From Eriocheir sinensis (taxonomy: Eukaryota; Arthropoda; Malacostraca; Decapoda; Varunidae): a stretch of DNA of 64,000 nucleotides. Shown here one piece after another: positions 13,075-24,090 of this stretch. The stretch spans positions 5,176,866 through 5,240,865 of the forward strand of contig NC_066529.1 in NCBI RefSeq assembly GCF_024679095.1, given 5' to 3'. Positions within the stretch are counted from its first letter, which is position 1, and each line of letters starts with the position of its first letter. The translations under genes were made by a program, and so were the position numbers. Below the pieces are notes generated by a model, which saw only the letters and a program-made list of their open reading frames with translations, had not been told where the DNA came from and did not search any database.

Positions 13075-13410
13075 CTTGCCAGCCCCCTTCTCCCAACCCT
13101 CCACCCTTCATGGCCTTTCCCCATTCCCCTACTTCCCTCCCTCCTATCCTATACCTCTCCCTTTCCCTTCCTGATTTTACCCTTCCCATCTCTTCGCCTA
13201 ATACACCCCCTAATGTTCATGACCTTTCACTATTCTCCTTCTCCCCCTCCTCATAACATTCCCATCCTTCTACCTTTCATGATCTTTCCCCATTCTCTTT
13301 CTCCCCCTCCTCATAAGTTAACCTTCCCATTCTTCTTTCTTTCATAACCTTTCCCCCTTCTCCTTCTCCCCCTCCTCATAACCCTCAAATCCTTCTACCC
13401 TTCATGGCCA
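13075..13410. repeat. 60-65-bp pyrimidine tandem repeat
   Basis: CTCCCCCTCCTCATAA occurs at 13241, 13301 and 13366. Each is preceded by TTCATGACCTTTCC-like sequence. A weaker upstream copy begins near 13085. Confidence 0.75.
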
Positions 13411-13643
13411 TTCACCCTCTTTCTTCCCTTCTTCGCCTTACCCTACGCCTTCCTACTCCTCCCCCGCCCCTCCCATCACCCAGTTCCCTCTGACGTGCCT
13501 TGTTTGAGGGGCCATTTCTCTCCCTTTATACCCTCGTCATGGCTCCCTTTATATGCCTCCTCCTCACGGAATTGTCCCCGATCCCGCTAAGGAGGTGACA
13601 TAACGCATAGGCTTAGGGACCGAGGCCTATCTCTCTTTCTTTT

Positions 13644-13649
<6 letters not shown>

Positions 13650-13699
<50 letters not shown>

Positions 13700-13757
13700 T
13701 CTAGTCCTCCTCTTTATCCTCTTTATAAGGTAAGACAAGGTGCCCACCCGAACCCAC

Positions 13758-13841
<84 letters not shown>

Positions 13842-13858
13842 GCAACAACAACAACAAC
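13650..13858. repeat. (CT)23 ... (GA)15 (CAA)23 compound locus
   Basis: A CT run (13650-13697), 62 bp of unique sequence, a GA run (13760-13789), then ACAACA triplets (13790-13858). The CT and GA runs form an inverted pair. Confidence 0.95.
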
Positions 13859-14005
13859 ACGAGCAGTGGACGGAATGGACACAAACCTGTTGGTCAGCTT
13901 AAAGTATCGGGAGCTTTATGACGGCGAAAATCTGTTGAAAAGCGGATTCTGGTCACTGAGGCGGATTTTACCGACATCTTTTAGTAAGGGAAAGCTTGGA
14001 ATACG

Positions 14006-14007
<2 letters not shown>

Positions 14008-14060
<53 letters not shown>
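14008..14060. repeat. (CT)26 microsatellite with CTGTCT tail
   Basis: A pure CT run followed to about 14150 by degenerate TGTCTC/TGTCTG. Confidence 0.96.
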
Positions 14061-14063
<3 letters not shown>

Positions 14064-14359
14064 CTCTGTCTCTCTGTGTCTCTGTCTCTATGTCTGTCTC
14101 TGAGTCCGTCTGTCTATTTCTGTCTCTCTCTGTCTCTTTCTCTGTCGGGGTGTGTGGGAGTGAATGCGTACGTTACTTTTACGCTATTTTTTCCTAGTAG
14201 TGACAGATGGCTTCTTTATGCGTGTTCTGCAACGCTTCGAGGGCAAAATTTGTTCCCATTCTTTACCTCCTGGATGGGGAAACACTGTCTTCCCCCAAAA
14301 AACTGCACACACGCTATAAAGACGTGATCCCTCAGCGTCAAGACACAGTACCCTTCATT

Positions 14360-14476
<117 letters not shown>

Positions 14477-14567
14477 GTCATCTCTCCCAACTAGGCTGAC
14501 CATATTTTTCCCTAGAAAGCGGATTTGGCCAATAATTCCCAAACTTGTTACTTTATTGCCCCGAGGG

Positions 14568-14805
14568 AAGGAGGAGGAGGAGGAGGAGAAGGAGGAGAAG
14601 GAGGAGGAGGAGGAGGAGGAAGAGAAAGAGGAGGAGAGGAGGTGGAGTAAGAGGAATAAGAGAAGAGGCAGAGAATATGTAAAAAGGTTGAAAGGACAAT
14701 AAAACGCAAAGGAGGAGAAGAAAGAAGAGGAAGAAGAGGAGGAAGAAGAGGAGGAGGAGGAGGAGGAGGAGGAGGAGGAGGAGGAGGAGGAGGAGGAGGA
14801 GGAAG
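14568..14805. repeat. (GGA)n-rich purine tract
   Basis: GGA/GAA triplets, nearly pure at about 14750-14803. The poly-proline minus-strand frame comes from this. Confidence 0.9.
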
Positions 14806-14904
14806 ACGAGAGAAAAAAGGATGTTGATAAGAATAATCGATGAGGACGACGTAAAACAAAGAGGGAGAGAACGGGAGCAGGAAAGAGAAGAAAATATTAG
14901 GATA

Positions 14905-15006
<102 letters not shown>

Positions 15007-15123
15007 GATGAAAAAAAAGCATGAGAGTATACGAAAAATGAAAAAAAAATAAAATAACATTTGCCTCAATTCGTAAATAAAACAGTGATTGTCAAGCGAG
15101 AAATGGATGAACGAATAGTTAGA

Positions 15124-15155
<32 letters not shown>

Positions 15156-15171
15156 ACACAAACACAATAAG
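15124..15171. repeat. (CA)n microsatellite, interrupted
   Basis: A CA run broken by one T and one A. Confidence 0.95.
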
Positions 15172-15318
15172 AGCAAAAAACACGCAGGTAAAAAGAGAAA
15201 AATACAGATAAAACAGAAATGAAAACCAGAACAGAAACTGACCTACTGCAACTCCAAACCAGAGAAAGAAAGGAAAAACAAAACTAAAAAACCTGGAAAA
15301 CTAGTAAAATAGACAGAC

Positions 15319-15336
15319 GGGGGGGGGGGGGGGGGC
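15319..15336. repeat. Poly-G run, about 17 bases
   Basis: Homopolymer G. Its length in an assembly is error-prone. Confidence 0.9.
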
Positions 15337-15479
15337 ACGGAGAACGTAAGGAATAAAAGAACAACAACAAAAAAGATTGAACAGATTGACGGAGAAATAG
15401 ATACCCACTCCCGCCCTCCTTCCCTCCCACCCTCACACACGCGTCTAGGATTACGATGGGACTTGGTTTCTGGCCTTGA

Positions 15480-16270
15480 GGAGGATTCAGACCCTCTTCC
15501 ACTTCCCTCTTGATCTCATTTGCACTTCCCCGCGTCCCTGCCTGCTCGACCGTGCTCTCCCGTCTCTTGCTCCCTCACTTTCTTCGGATATGTTTCCTGT
15601 CCACGTTTTCCTCAGTCCTTCTCCTCCTCCTATTTCTCATTTTTCTTTTAGTTTTTATTCATAATTTTTTTCTTCTTTTTCTCCCTTTTTTTTTCCTTTC
15701 TTTTTCTTTTTTACTCTTTTTTTCTTTTTTCTCTTCTCTTTCTTCACCTTCTTTTCCCTTCCTCCTCTTCCTCCACTACCACCTAATCTTTTCCTCCAAA
15801 CTCCTACTCCTCCTTCTCTCTTCTTCTTCGTCTTCTTTTTATTCTTCTTCTTTTTTTCTTTTCTTTTTTCTTCTTCTTCTTCTTCTTAACCTTCTTCTTT
15901 TCCCCTCCTCCTCTTCCTCCACTACCACTTAATCTTTTCTTTCAAACTCCTCCTCCTCCTTCTCTCTTCTTTTTCTCCTTCTTCTTCTTCTCCTTCTCCT
16001 TTTCCTTCTCCTACTCCTCCTCCTCCTCCTTCTCTTTCTCCATTTCATCCTGCAATACCACCTGATATGTTCCTCTAACCTTTCCCTCCTCCCCATTCTC
16101 CTCCTCCTCCTCCTCTTCAAAACTATTTCCGTTTCCCTCACCCTCGTATTACCAACACAGCCGCAACCACCACCATTATCACCACCACCTACACCCACTC
16201 CACCTTCTCAGTCTAATATCCCTCCTATCCATTATATATCCTCGTTCCTCTCCTCATTTCTCTCCCTCCG
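15480..16270. repeat. Pyrimidine-rich domain with (TTC)n and (CTC)n
   Basis: Almost only C and T on the + strand. Near 15760-15800 and 15900-15930, CCTCCTCTTCCTCCACTACCACxTAATC is found twice, which shows an internal duplication of about 140 bp. Confidence 0.8.
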
Positions 16271-16444
16271 CCGCTTGAAGCAATAAGAGGAAATTTAATC
16301 ATGCAAATTCACAGCAAAATAACACGATCGAATCTTTATACACTTGATATTATGCATATTGAATTGCTGAGTTTGCATAACCTCTGCATGAGTGACGTTC
16401 CTGCGTTGTTTATTGGCGTGACGGGGAAGGCCTGCTGCCCTGTT

Positions 16445-16628
16445 TATCTATTCTATATTAGCGTTGACGTCTATTATCTATCTTATATCAGCAGTGACGT
16501 CTATTATCTATTCTAAATCAGCGTTGACGTCTATTATCTATTCAGTATCAGCGTTGACGTCTATTATCTGTTCAGTATCAGTAGTGACGTCTATTATCTA
16601 TTCCATATTAGAGTTGACGTCTATTCTG
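16445..16628. repeat. 30-bp minisatellite carrying one TGACGT per unit
   Basis: The unit is GCGTTGACGTCTATTATCTA plus about ten bases (TTC..ATCA). TGACGTCT begins at 16465, 16495, 16525, 16555, 16585 and 16615, so the period is exactly 30 bp with no indels. Changes are confined to a few sites (GCG/GCA/GTA/GAG before TGACGT; the last ten bases). TGACGT is the core of the CRE/ATF-CREB site. Any regulatory role is inference. Confidence 0.95.
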
Positions 16629-16639
16629 TCCGCCGGCGT

Positions 16640-17313
16640 TAGCGAGAGTGTCCAATAAAATCAACAGAAATGCAAATAAAAACCCTCTTCTCCCTAATCA
16701 AATCAAGAGCAATGAAGCAAAATGATGTGAAGTAAGTAATGACGTGTAAAGGAAAAATCTCTCATGCTGTCACTGGAAAAATATTATAGTTGTGGATGTT
16801 TTCAGAATACGGAGTCCAGCTAAAGCCGTTACGACATTTTTCACGCCTCCGGTCAGGCCAATCAACGGTTCTTATAACAACAAGAAAAATGGTGAGTTAT
16901 TTACGAGTCCCCTCAAATCAAGATGTTAAAATATGTACGGTATATTAACTTGGATCTAACCTTTTCTGTTGAATATGAAAGGGAGTGTCGGAAGTGGGGC
17001 GTGACAAGAAGATACACGAATAGGTCCAAGGGATGTGTTCAAGGCTGTCTATTAGCTGTTATCATGTAAAATATGCCACCACTGACTTTTGCTTGAGTAA
17101 CACAGTATAAAACAAAATAAAAACACAATCCAGCTTTCACATGGAGCCTCAAACTTTAAGGAACAAACTGCGAAGGAAATATCCCGAAGTATAGGAAAAC
17201 CAAGGCTTGCAGATACACGACAAAAGTGCGGACATTTGCAGGAGTTGTGAGAATTTTCTGCCAACTCTTACGATCAATACCCGACAGACGAACCCAACAG
17301 GAGCCGTCCAGTC
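16640..17313. other. Single-copy intergenic sequence
   Basis: No gene, RNA or clear repeat seen. Confidence 0.5.
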
Positions 17314-17319
17314 GTCTTG

Positions 17320-17975
17320 GTCTGTCAGTCTTCACCTCGAGGATGTCACGATGAAAGGTTTGCCCGTGCGATTAAGAGCCGTATTACAAAGCATTCCGTC
17401 GCCCAAGTACACATATTTGACAAGGCTTTCGTAGGAGTTTTGAGCATTTCAAGAAGTAGTTTTTTGACCCTGGTGGTAGTTCGACCCTTCTTTTGTACCG
17501 TGAACCTCAAGAAACACTCATTAGACCCCGACTGATCCCCTCTTTGGCTTTTATAGATACTGATGTGAGAAGCGAATCAACTTAGTCATTCTTAGCCTCT
17601 AGAACGCTAACAGGAAAGATTCGTCCGTGGAATTAAGTTGCGCTTAAAAAAAAAAAAAAAAAAACAGATCTACATTAACAGAATGACAAAAAAGTGTCCG
17701 TGCAATGATGTTAAGTATCCACCTTAGTTCTAACTTCAAGAACGACAACAGGAAAGATTTGTCCGTGGAGTGAAACTATGTATGAAAAAAAAAAAGGTCT
17801 TTCCCTCCAGAACGTAATACGAAAAAAGTAATGTACGTGCAATGAAGTTACGAAAAAAATAAAATCAAAACAGTTCGTCAGTCGTCACCTGCAGGACGCG
17901 AACATAAAAGCATTGTACGTGAAATGAAGCTACGCATAAAAAAATATTAGTTACTCTTCACTTTCAGGCAGGTAA
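17320..17975. repeat. Highly decayed tandem array, about 55-90-bp unit with A-runs
   Basis: A pattern of TTCxxxCTxCAGAACG, then AACAxxAAAG, then TGTCCGTGxAATGAAGTTACG, then an A-run recurs near 17584, 17670, 17722, 17793, 17873 and 17947. A distant first copy lies at 17325. Spacing between copies is 56-87 bp and most positions have changed. The 75-codon frame at 17207 overlaps the first copy and is not supported. Confidence 0.6.
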
Positions 17976-18398
17976 CAAAAGTATATTTCCAGGTATAATC
18001 TTAAAAAAAAAAAAAAACAAACGTTCCATTACACCAACACAATTTCATCACGCGTACTCAACATGAAGCGTTGGTATATATATAAACGAATAAATGAAAA
18101 AGAAGCATATACCAAAAAAAAAGAAAATGCGTTGTGCCAGCCGACTGATGGCAACACTAAGCAAGGGTACGTTAGGGGATAAAAAAAAAAAAATAAATAA
18201 ATAAATAAATAAACGTAGCCCGCCCGAAACGCTTCTTTGGGAACTGCAAAAAAGAGCACACTAAAAAATAAGGAAATGAGAGAGAGAGAGAGAGAGAGCG
18301 AAGAATGAAAAAGAAAAAAATAACATTAGTGGATGAGGGAAAAAAAGATTGAACGAAACAGATAAAGCAAACAGAATATTATAGCTTTTTATAGATTT
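17976..18398. other. A-rich intergenic sequence
   Basis: Poly-A runs near 18003 and 18181, an (AAAT)n run near 18190-18210 and a short GA run (18279-18298). No gene seen. Confidence 0.5.
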
Positions 18399-18484
18399 TT
18401 ATTTTTATTTTACATCAAGGGAGGCAGTTCAAGGGTAATAAACAAACAAACAACAAAAAAATCCCGCTAGACGCTGCTCCAGTA
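18399..18484 (+). mobile_element. Interspersed repeat family A, copy 2 (degraded)
   Basis: T-rich lead, GGGAGGCAGTTCAAGGG, an A-rich spacer with AAACAAACAAAC, then ATCCCGCTAGACGCTGCTCC. The order matches the family, but the final GAGAGGTCAATTTC block is absent. Confidence 0.65.
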
Positions 18485-19240
18485 TCGTCTCCAATACCTC
18501 CAATAGCTGAATAGAATTATGTATACTTGTTAAGACGTCAAAAACATCAATATCAATACAAAATACTAGAAAATCCAACATCAGTCTCAATCATTCGTCT
18601 GACTCGAGTGTGAAAGCAACCTTACACAAATCATCTAAATGTATCCGTAAAAAAAAATGTAAAGGTTGATTAGGTATGAAAGTATAATCTCAGGGAAGAC
18701 ACCTTTTCCCTAACGAGTTTCGCCGCCTTCCCTTCCTCCCTCCTTCCTTCCTTCCATCCCTCACCCCTCCCGCGCGGCGTCTCTATAATAATTCCCAGCG
18801 TCACCTAATTTTCCTTCACGCTCCTTCATTCCTCCTTCCCTTCCCTCGAGACCCGCCGCCTCCTCCTCCTTGCACCTCTAATCAAAGGTCATCGATTCTG
18901 TCTTCAGGCTTCTTTTTTTCACTTCAGGGAAATATCTTCGGGTTAAATATTGGATTAATTTTTGTTTTTTTATTTCTGTAGTGACAGAATGGCTTTTTTT
19001 TACTCTTCAGTCTGCCTACACTCTGCTTTTTTTTTGTGTGTGTTGTCTTTTGTATGGAGCGAGAGAATGGCATGATACTTTTCCACCCAGCTTTCTCCCC
19101 TTGTTTATTTAGCGTCACTTCGTTTTTTTTTTCCTTAATTCTCACATTGTTCTCTACGGAGTTTATTTTTTCTTACGGACTCCTTTTACGATTTACTTTG
19201 AGGCAACCTTGAGATTCAGGGTAGTATGGAGCGCAAGTGT
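18485..19240. other. Single-copy intergenic sequence
   Basis: Mixed, with CTTCC-rich segments at 18730-18860. Nothing gene-like. Confidence 0.5.
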
Positions 19241-19370
19241 CTTTTTTTTTTACAACAAAGGAGACAGCTCAAGGGCACAAAAAAAGGAAACAATAATAAA
19301 AAAAAGCCCGCTACTCGCTGTTCCTAAAAAGAATCCAAAGAGGTGGCCGAAGGAGAGGTCAATTTCGGGA
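19241..19370 (+). mobile_element. Interspersed repeat family A, copy 3
   Basis: One of the fullest copies: T10, ACAACAAAGGAGACAGCTCA, AGGGCAC, an A-rich spacer with AATAATAAAAA, AGCCCGCTACTCGCTG, AGAGGTGGCCGAAGGAGAGG, TCAATTTCGGGA. Confidence 0.88.
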
Positions 19371-20153
19371 TTACTTTACTTTTTCTCCCAACTGAATGAC
19401 ATCAACTTCATTATTTTAATAACTTACTTCATTAACACCCTGGATCATAGAAAAAAAAATAATGGAGCTAGTGTAAGTAAGAGTACCTTTAATGCTGAGA
19501 TATAGTTAAAGGATATTACAACGCAACGAAACACACAGAAAAGGTAAAAACAAAGAAAACATTGACTTCGATTTGAAAAGAGGAAAATATGCGGTTCCCT
19601 ATATATTAACAAAAACAAACATATGGATTTCAATATACAAAAAGAGAAAAAATATGTTTCCCTCTATACAACAACCTATGAAAACACAGCAACCAAGGAG
19701 CAAATGCAGACCACCAGTGCCCACGAAGATAAGCCACACACGCCAAGTCTTTGCACATTGCTATCATGATCTTAACCAGCCGATATCTTTGTTTCCCGCC
19801 TCCGCTTCTCACCTCTCCGCCCGGCTTTCCTTCTAACCTGCGTGACTTTCACCTCCCTCGCCGGCTTGACCTCCGAGATATAAAAGATTCCGCCAACCTC
19901 AGTGTTTGACCTTCACATAACTCATTTTTACTCTCTCTGGAAAATGGTTTGACTTTCCTCGTCTTCTTTTCTTTATGCTTTTGCTTTCACAATTTTTCTC
20001 TTTTTTTTTGCCGTTCGCCATTATTTTTTTTATCGTCTCATGGTAAGAATATGATATTATCTACACATATATTCCGTCATCTGTTAATATTTTCCACTAT
20101 CATAATTCTTTTCTAACAATTTTCACATTATTAATACCCAATTCTAATTTATG
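19371..20153. other. Single-copy intergenic sequence
   Basis: TATAAAAG at 19879 is followed by TCAGT only 22 bp downstream, which is too close for a standard TATA/initiator pair. No supported exon. Confidence 0.5.
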
Positions 20154-20317
20154 CATGTAAGAGTTTCGTAATATCAATCAACTGCCCGCCATTCCTCTTC
20201 TCTCAATGAAATTCCGTTTATTCCTCATTAGTTTCCATGTAAGAGTTTCGTAATATCAATCAACTGCCCACCATTCCTCTTCTCTCAATGAAATTCCGTT
20301 TATTCCTCATTAGTTTC
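20154..20317. repeat. Near-perfect 82-bp tandem duplication
   Basis: Copies at 20154-20235 and 20236-20317 each begin CATGTAAGAGTTTCGTAA. I see one substitution (CCCGCC versus CCCACC), so the duplication is recent. Confidence 0.97.
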
Positions 20318-21170
20318 CATTGTCAAATAATAATTATCTACCCATATCAACTAGTTATCCTTTCCAGTTACAGTCTGCAAAGAACAATGGTTATCTGTCT
20401 ATCTTTCTAACTATTCGTCTAAACCTACGCACAAATATATATACCAGAAAGTCAGCTATTCCTACACCACCCAACAGTTTAAAGTCGTGTGTCTCCGTCC
20501 CCTGAAGACTAAGCAAGCTCGCACCATTTCCCTCCTCGCGCCAGCCAAAGTATTCCTTGCACGCAGACGCCCGCTCCTACGTTCTGGCCGCACCTTACAT
20601 CCCTAGCAATGACCCTCTATCTATGCCAGCCTCCTCCTCCTCCACCTTACGCCTCCCAGCCCGCCCCTCTCGCCTCCCCCCGCTGGTAATACTCGCAGCG
20701 CCTCGTAAAAGTCCTCCGTAATGGTGTTATTGGGTGGCGGGGCAAAAATTAGTCGCGGCTTGTTGGGTTTCATGCAGACGTGAGATCGGAGAGGGTGAAT
20801 ATTAAAGCTGTTTACTGGAATTTGTATTGGACTTTAAAATTTCGCTTCTCTTTCTGTGTGGTGCGCTTTTTCTATTTGTTTTTCTTTTTATAGACGCTCG
20901 TTTCTTTTTTTCCTTTTTTTATTTTTCTCTCTCGCGTTGTTTCTTCTCTTTCGTTTTGTTCTTTCTTTTGTATATATTTTTTTCTGTCTTTATTGCAACC
21001 CTTCTGTTTTGCCTTCCTTTCCATTTGTGTTTGTCTTTCAAATTGTTTTCTTTTCCTGTTTTTCATTTTATTTGTTTCTTTCTCTCTCTAATATATATTT
21101 ACTAAAGCAAGGAGTAGGTCATTCTTTTTTTTTTCCTGTACATAGAGAGATAAAGAGAATGCGAGAAAGC
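20318..21170. other. Intergenic sequence with a T-rich end
   Basis: A C-rich part (20500-20700) passes into a T/TTC-rich stretch (20830-21090). No gene recognised. Confidence 0.5.
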
Positions 21171-21175
21171 GAGAG

Positions 21176-21286
<111 letters not shown>

Positions 21287-21479
21287 ATATATATCCCAAA
21301 CAGTACTCCTCTCAAGCCATCACAACTAAGCACATTAACATTCATCTCCGCCGTGTCCGCCAAGACGAATCGGACCCCTTAATTATACGGATCCGGAATC
21401 TAAACACGACACTTAAGGGAGAGTTAAGGGAGTTAGACGTTCACCTGAATTTACTGAGGAACGTTAACACTGATTTTTT

Positions 21480-21545
21480 TCTCTCCCTCTCCCTCTCTCT
21501 CTCTCTCCCTCTCTCTCTTCCTCTCCCTCTCCCTCTCTCTCCAGT
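21480..21545. repeat. Interrupted (CT)n/(CCCTCT)n tract
   Basis: CTCTCC and CCCTCT units mixed. Confidence 0.85.
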
Positions 21546-21671
21546 TTAGTATACGATCATCTGCTCAGTGAAGATACGTGAAACTACTGAATTTTTACTG
21601 TTTTAGAGAAAAAAATAATTATAAAATTGAAAAAAAAAATAATAAAGGCGGTAAAAATAATGTAATAGTTA

Positions 21672-21680
21672 TGGTTGTTG

Positions 21681-21712
<32 letters not shown>

Positions 21713-21715
21713 AGT
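21672..21715. repeat. (GTT)8(GGT)5 trinucleotide repeat
   Basis: GTT triplets change to GGT triplets without a break. Confidence 0.93.
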
Positions 21716-21779
21716 GGGTATGGTTGCAGAGGAAGTATCATGTTAACCCTTAAAAATCAACAATATCATTTTCTTCGGT

Positions 21780-22230
21780 AACAAAAGAAAACGGGGAGAG
21801 GAAGGAAAGGAAAGGCAAGGAAAGATTTGGCAAGAGGAGAGAAGGAACGAAAGAAAGCGGTACAAGAGATGAAAGACAGGAAAGATTATAGAGAGGAGAG
21901 ACAGGAAAGGGTTAAAATCAGAACGAAAGAAGGAGAAAGAGAAAAGAAGAAGATTAAGGAAAGAAAACGAAATGAAGAATATGGGAGGGAAGCGAGGAGA
22001 ATGTAAGGGAAAACTGGATATAAAACAAAGTAAAGGGGAAGGAAGGGAAGTAATAGGAAGGAAATAAAAAATAGGGATAAATACTAAACTTAAAAGGGGA
22101 GAAAAAGAAAAGAATGAAAGGAAGTGAAGAAGAGGGAATACAAAATAAGTTAAGGAAACAGTAGGGAAAGAAAGCGAAGGTAATAAAAGGTAATCAAAAG
22201 AAAGGAAAGGAAGGTTTAATGGGAATGAGA
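21780..22230. repeat. Purine-rich domain
   Basis: A/G-rich + strand with many GGAAAGGAA words. The minus-strand frame is low complexity. Confidence 0.8.
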
Positions 22231-22301
22231 ATATATGACACAATAAAGGTAATACAAAAATGGGATATAAACAAGATTGGAGAGGAAAGGAAAAAAACAA
22301 C

Positions 22302-22304
<3 letters not shown>

Positions 22305-22386
<82 letters not shown>
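22305..22386. repeat. (GA)41 microsatellite
   Basis: Pure GA run. Confidence 0.98.
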
Positions 22387-22389
<3 letters not shown>

Positions 22390-22868
22390 AAAAAGCATAC
22401 AAGAAAAACTCCTATGATGAACTGCAGGCCTAGTTTTGAGTCCATAAATCAGCAAAGAAAAAGAACCTAAAAATGTGTACAAATGAGAACAAAAATAATA
22501 GATTAAAGAAATAAGAGGCGAGAAAGGATAAGACTTGGAATTTGCTCGCCGCTGCAGGAGTTAGGAGGGAACTTAAAAGCGAGTAAAAAAGGAAAATAAA
22601 AACGAAAAGGAATATTCATCAGCAACTAAGACAAAACTTTAGTATAAAAAAAGGACCTTAGGGTATTTTTCAACATGCCGTGAGAAGAATGACAGAAAGA
22701 GGAGGAGGACGAGGAGGAGGAGGAGAGAGGGAAGCAGGGAAGGATAGGTAACAGAAAATATCCTTGCTTTTAACGCTTTACCTTCTCTTGTGCTTAAAGA
22801 GTTTGGAAAAGATTAAAGTACTTTGCTGTGCGTGCGTTCACTTAACTCTTGTCTCTGGGAAGTGATAG
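22387..22868. other. A-rich intergenic sequence
   Basis: Includes a short GGA tract near 22700. No gene seen. Confidence 0.5.
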
Positions 22869-23150
22869 TCAATGCGGTTTTTTTCCCTTCTATCATCATT
22901 TTTCTTCCATTCTATTGCAGACTATCTCTTTCTTTTATCTCACTCAGCATCTTCTTCAACAACAAATTTTCCTCTCTTTCCAACTTTTCTTCCTTCTCTC
23001 ACTCATTCCAACTCTAATTCAATGCGGTTTTTCCTTTCTATCGTCATTTTTCTTCCATTCTATTGCAGACTACCTCTTTCTTTTATCTCACTCTGCATCT
23101 TCAACAACAAATTTTCCTTTCTTTCCAACTTTTCTTCTCTCACTCATCCC
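22869..23150. repeat. 150-bp tandem duplication
   Basis: TCAATGCGGTTTTT begins copies at 22869 and 23019. The copies share TTCCATTCTATTGCAGACTA and the rest of the unit at roughly 90 percent, differing by small indels and substitutions. Each copy contains a polypyrimidine tract ending in TTGCAG, a 3' splice-site look-alike. Confidence 0.93.
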
Positions 23151-23289
23151 GGCACATCACTCTCCAGCCACCTCGCGCGGGTCTGCAGTCTTCCTCAACT
23201 CTGCCGCAGCCTCCGCTAATGACCACTTGCCTCTGATAACGAGACTTGTGAAGCTTAACGGCCCATTCCACGTCGTCCAGAGCTTTCAT

Positions 23290-23477
23290 CACGTAAGGTA
23301 AAAAGGGAGGAATAGACAAGGAAAAGAAAGGAATGGAAGGGAGAGGTAAAAAATAAAAAGGAAGGAAAGGGAAAGGAATACAAGGAAGTGGAAAGAAAAG
23401 AAAGGAGAAGTTAAGGAGAATGAGAATATATTAAGTATGATGGGGGAGTAAGGAAGAGTAAGGGGAGGGGTAGGTAT

Positions 23478-23567
<90 letters not shown>

Positions 23568-23584
23568 CGTGTGCGTGTGTGTGT
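23290..23584. repeat. Purine-rich tract followed by (GT)n, about 105 bp
   Basis: An A/G-rich stretch to 23478, then a long GT run with CGCGCG and GC interruptions in its last 30 bases. Confidence 0.95.
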
Positions 23585-23689
23585 TAGTCTTCTCCATTGC
23601 TAGATGCTGAAGGTGAGTTCGTGAGCTAATTAACAGGTGTAAGTCGATCATCCCAAGAGTTGGTTGAGTGTTTTGGCGATGCTTAAGTT

Positions 23690-23815
23690 GGCCTCTTCCT
23701 CCTCTTTCTCTCCACCGCCTTCCTCCTCCTCCTCCTCCTCCTCCTTCTGCTCTTGCTTTTCCACCTCCTCTTGTTTTTCCTCTTTCTTCCTAATTCCTAG
23801 ACTCCTACTCTTTTT
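23690..23815. repeat. (CCT)n-rich pyrimidine tract
   Basis: CTC/TCC triplets with interruptions. Confidence 0.85.
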
Positions 23816-23817
23816 CT

Positions 23818-24090
23818 GGCTTCCATACTCTTTTTTTTTAGGCAATCTCTCTTAAACTTTTGCTTTCCTTTTTTGTATTTATTATCGCTCTCTATATCAC
23901 TACAACCTGTTTTCATCTGCTTCCTTTCTTTCCTTGCAACCTTTTTAACTCACTCTCATTCTTTTCGGGCTTCCATTACGTTCTTTTTAGGGCAATTTCT
24001 CTTAACTTTTACATTTTTATTATTTATTATCGCCCTTCTTATAATTACAACTCTTCATACTTTTATTTTTCGTAGTGTATTTAAGTATTT
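23818..24090. repeat. 150-bp degenerate tandem duplication
   Basis: GGCTTCCATACTCTTTTT at 23818 recurs as GGCTTCCATTACGTTCTTTT at 23968. Both continue with AGGCAAT(C/T)TCTCTTAA and TTTATTATCGC. The period is 150 bp and identity is clearly lower than in the duplication at 22869. Confidence 0.8.

Noticed and set aside
13859..14007. Codon-like stretch (MDTNLLVSLKYRELYDGENL) between microsatellites
   Set aside because: Only about 45 codons, open into CT and CAA runs on both sides, and no family recognised. A short open stretch is expected by chance.
19879..19905. TATAAAAG followed by TCAGT
   Set aside because: Spacing is about 22 bp, shorter than the usual 28-33 bp for a TATA-initiator pair.
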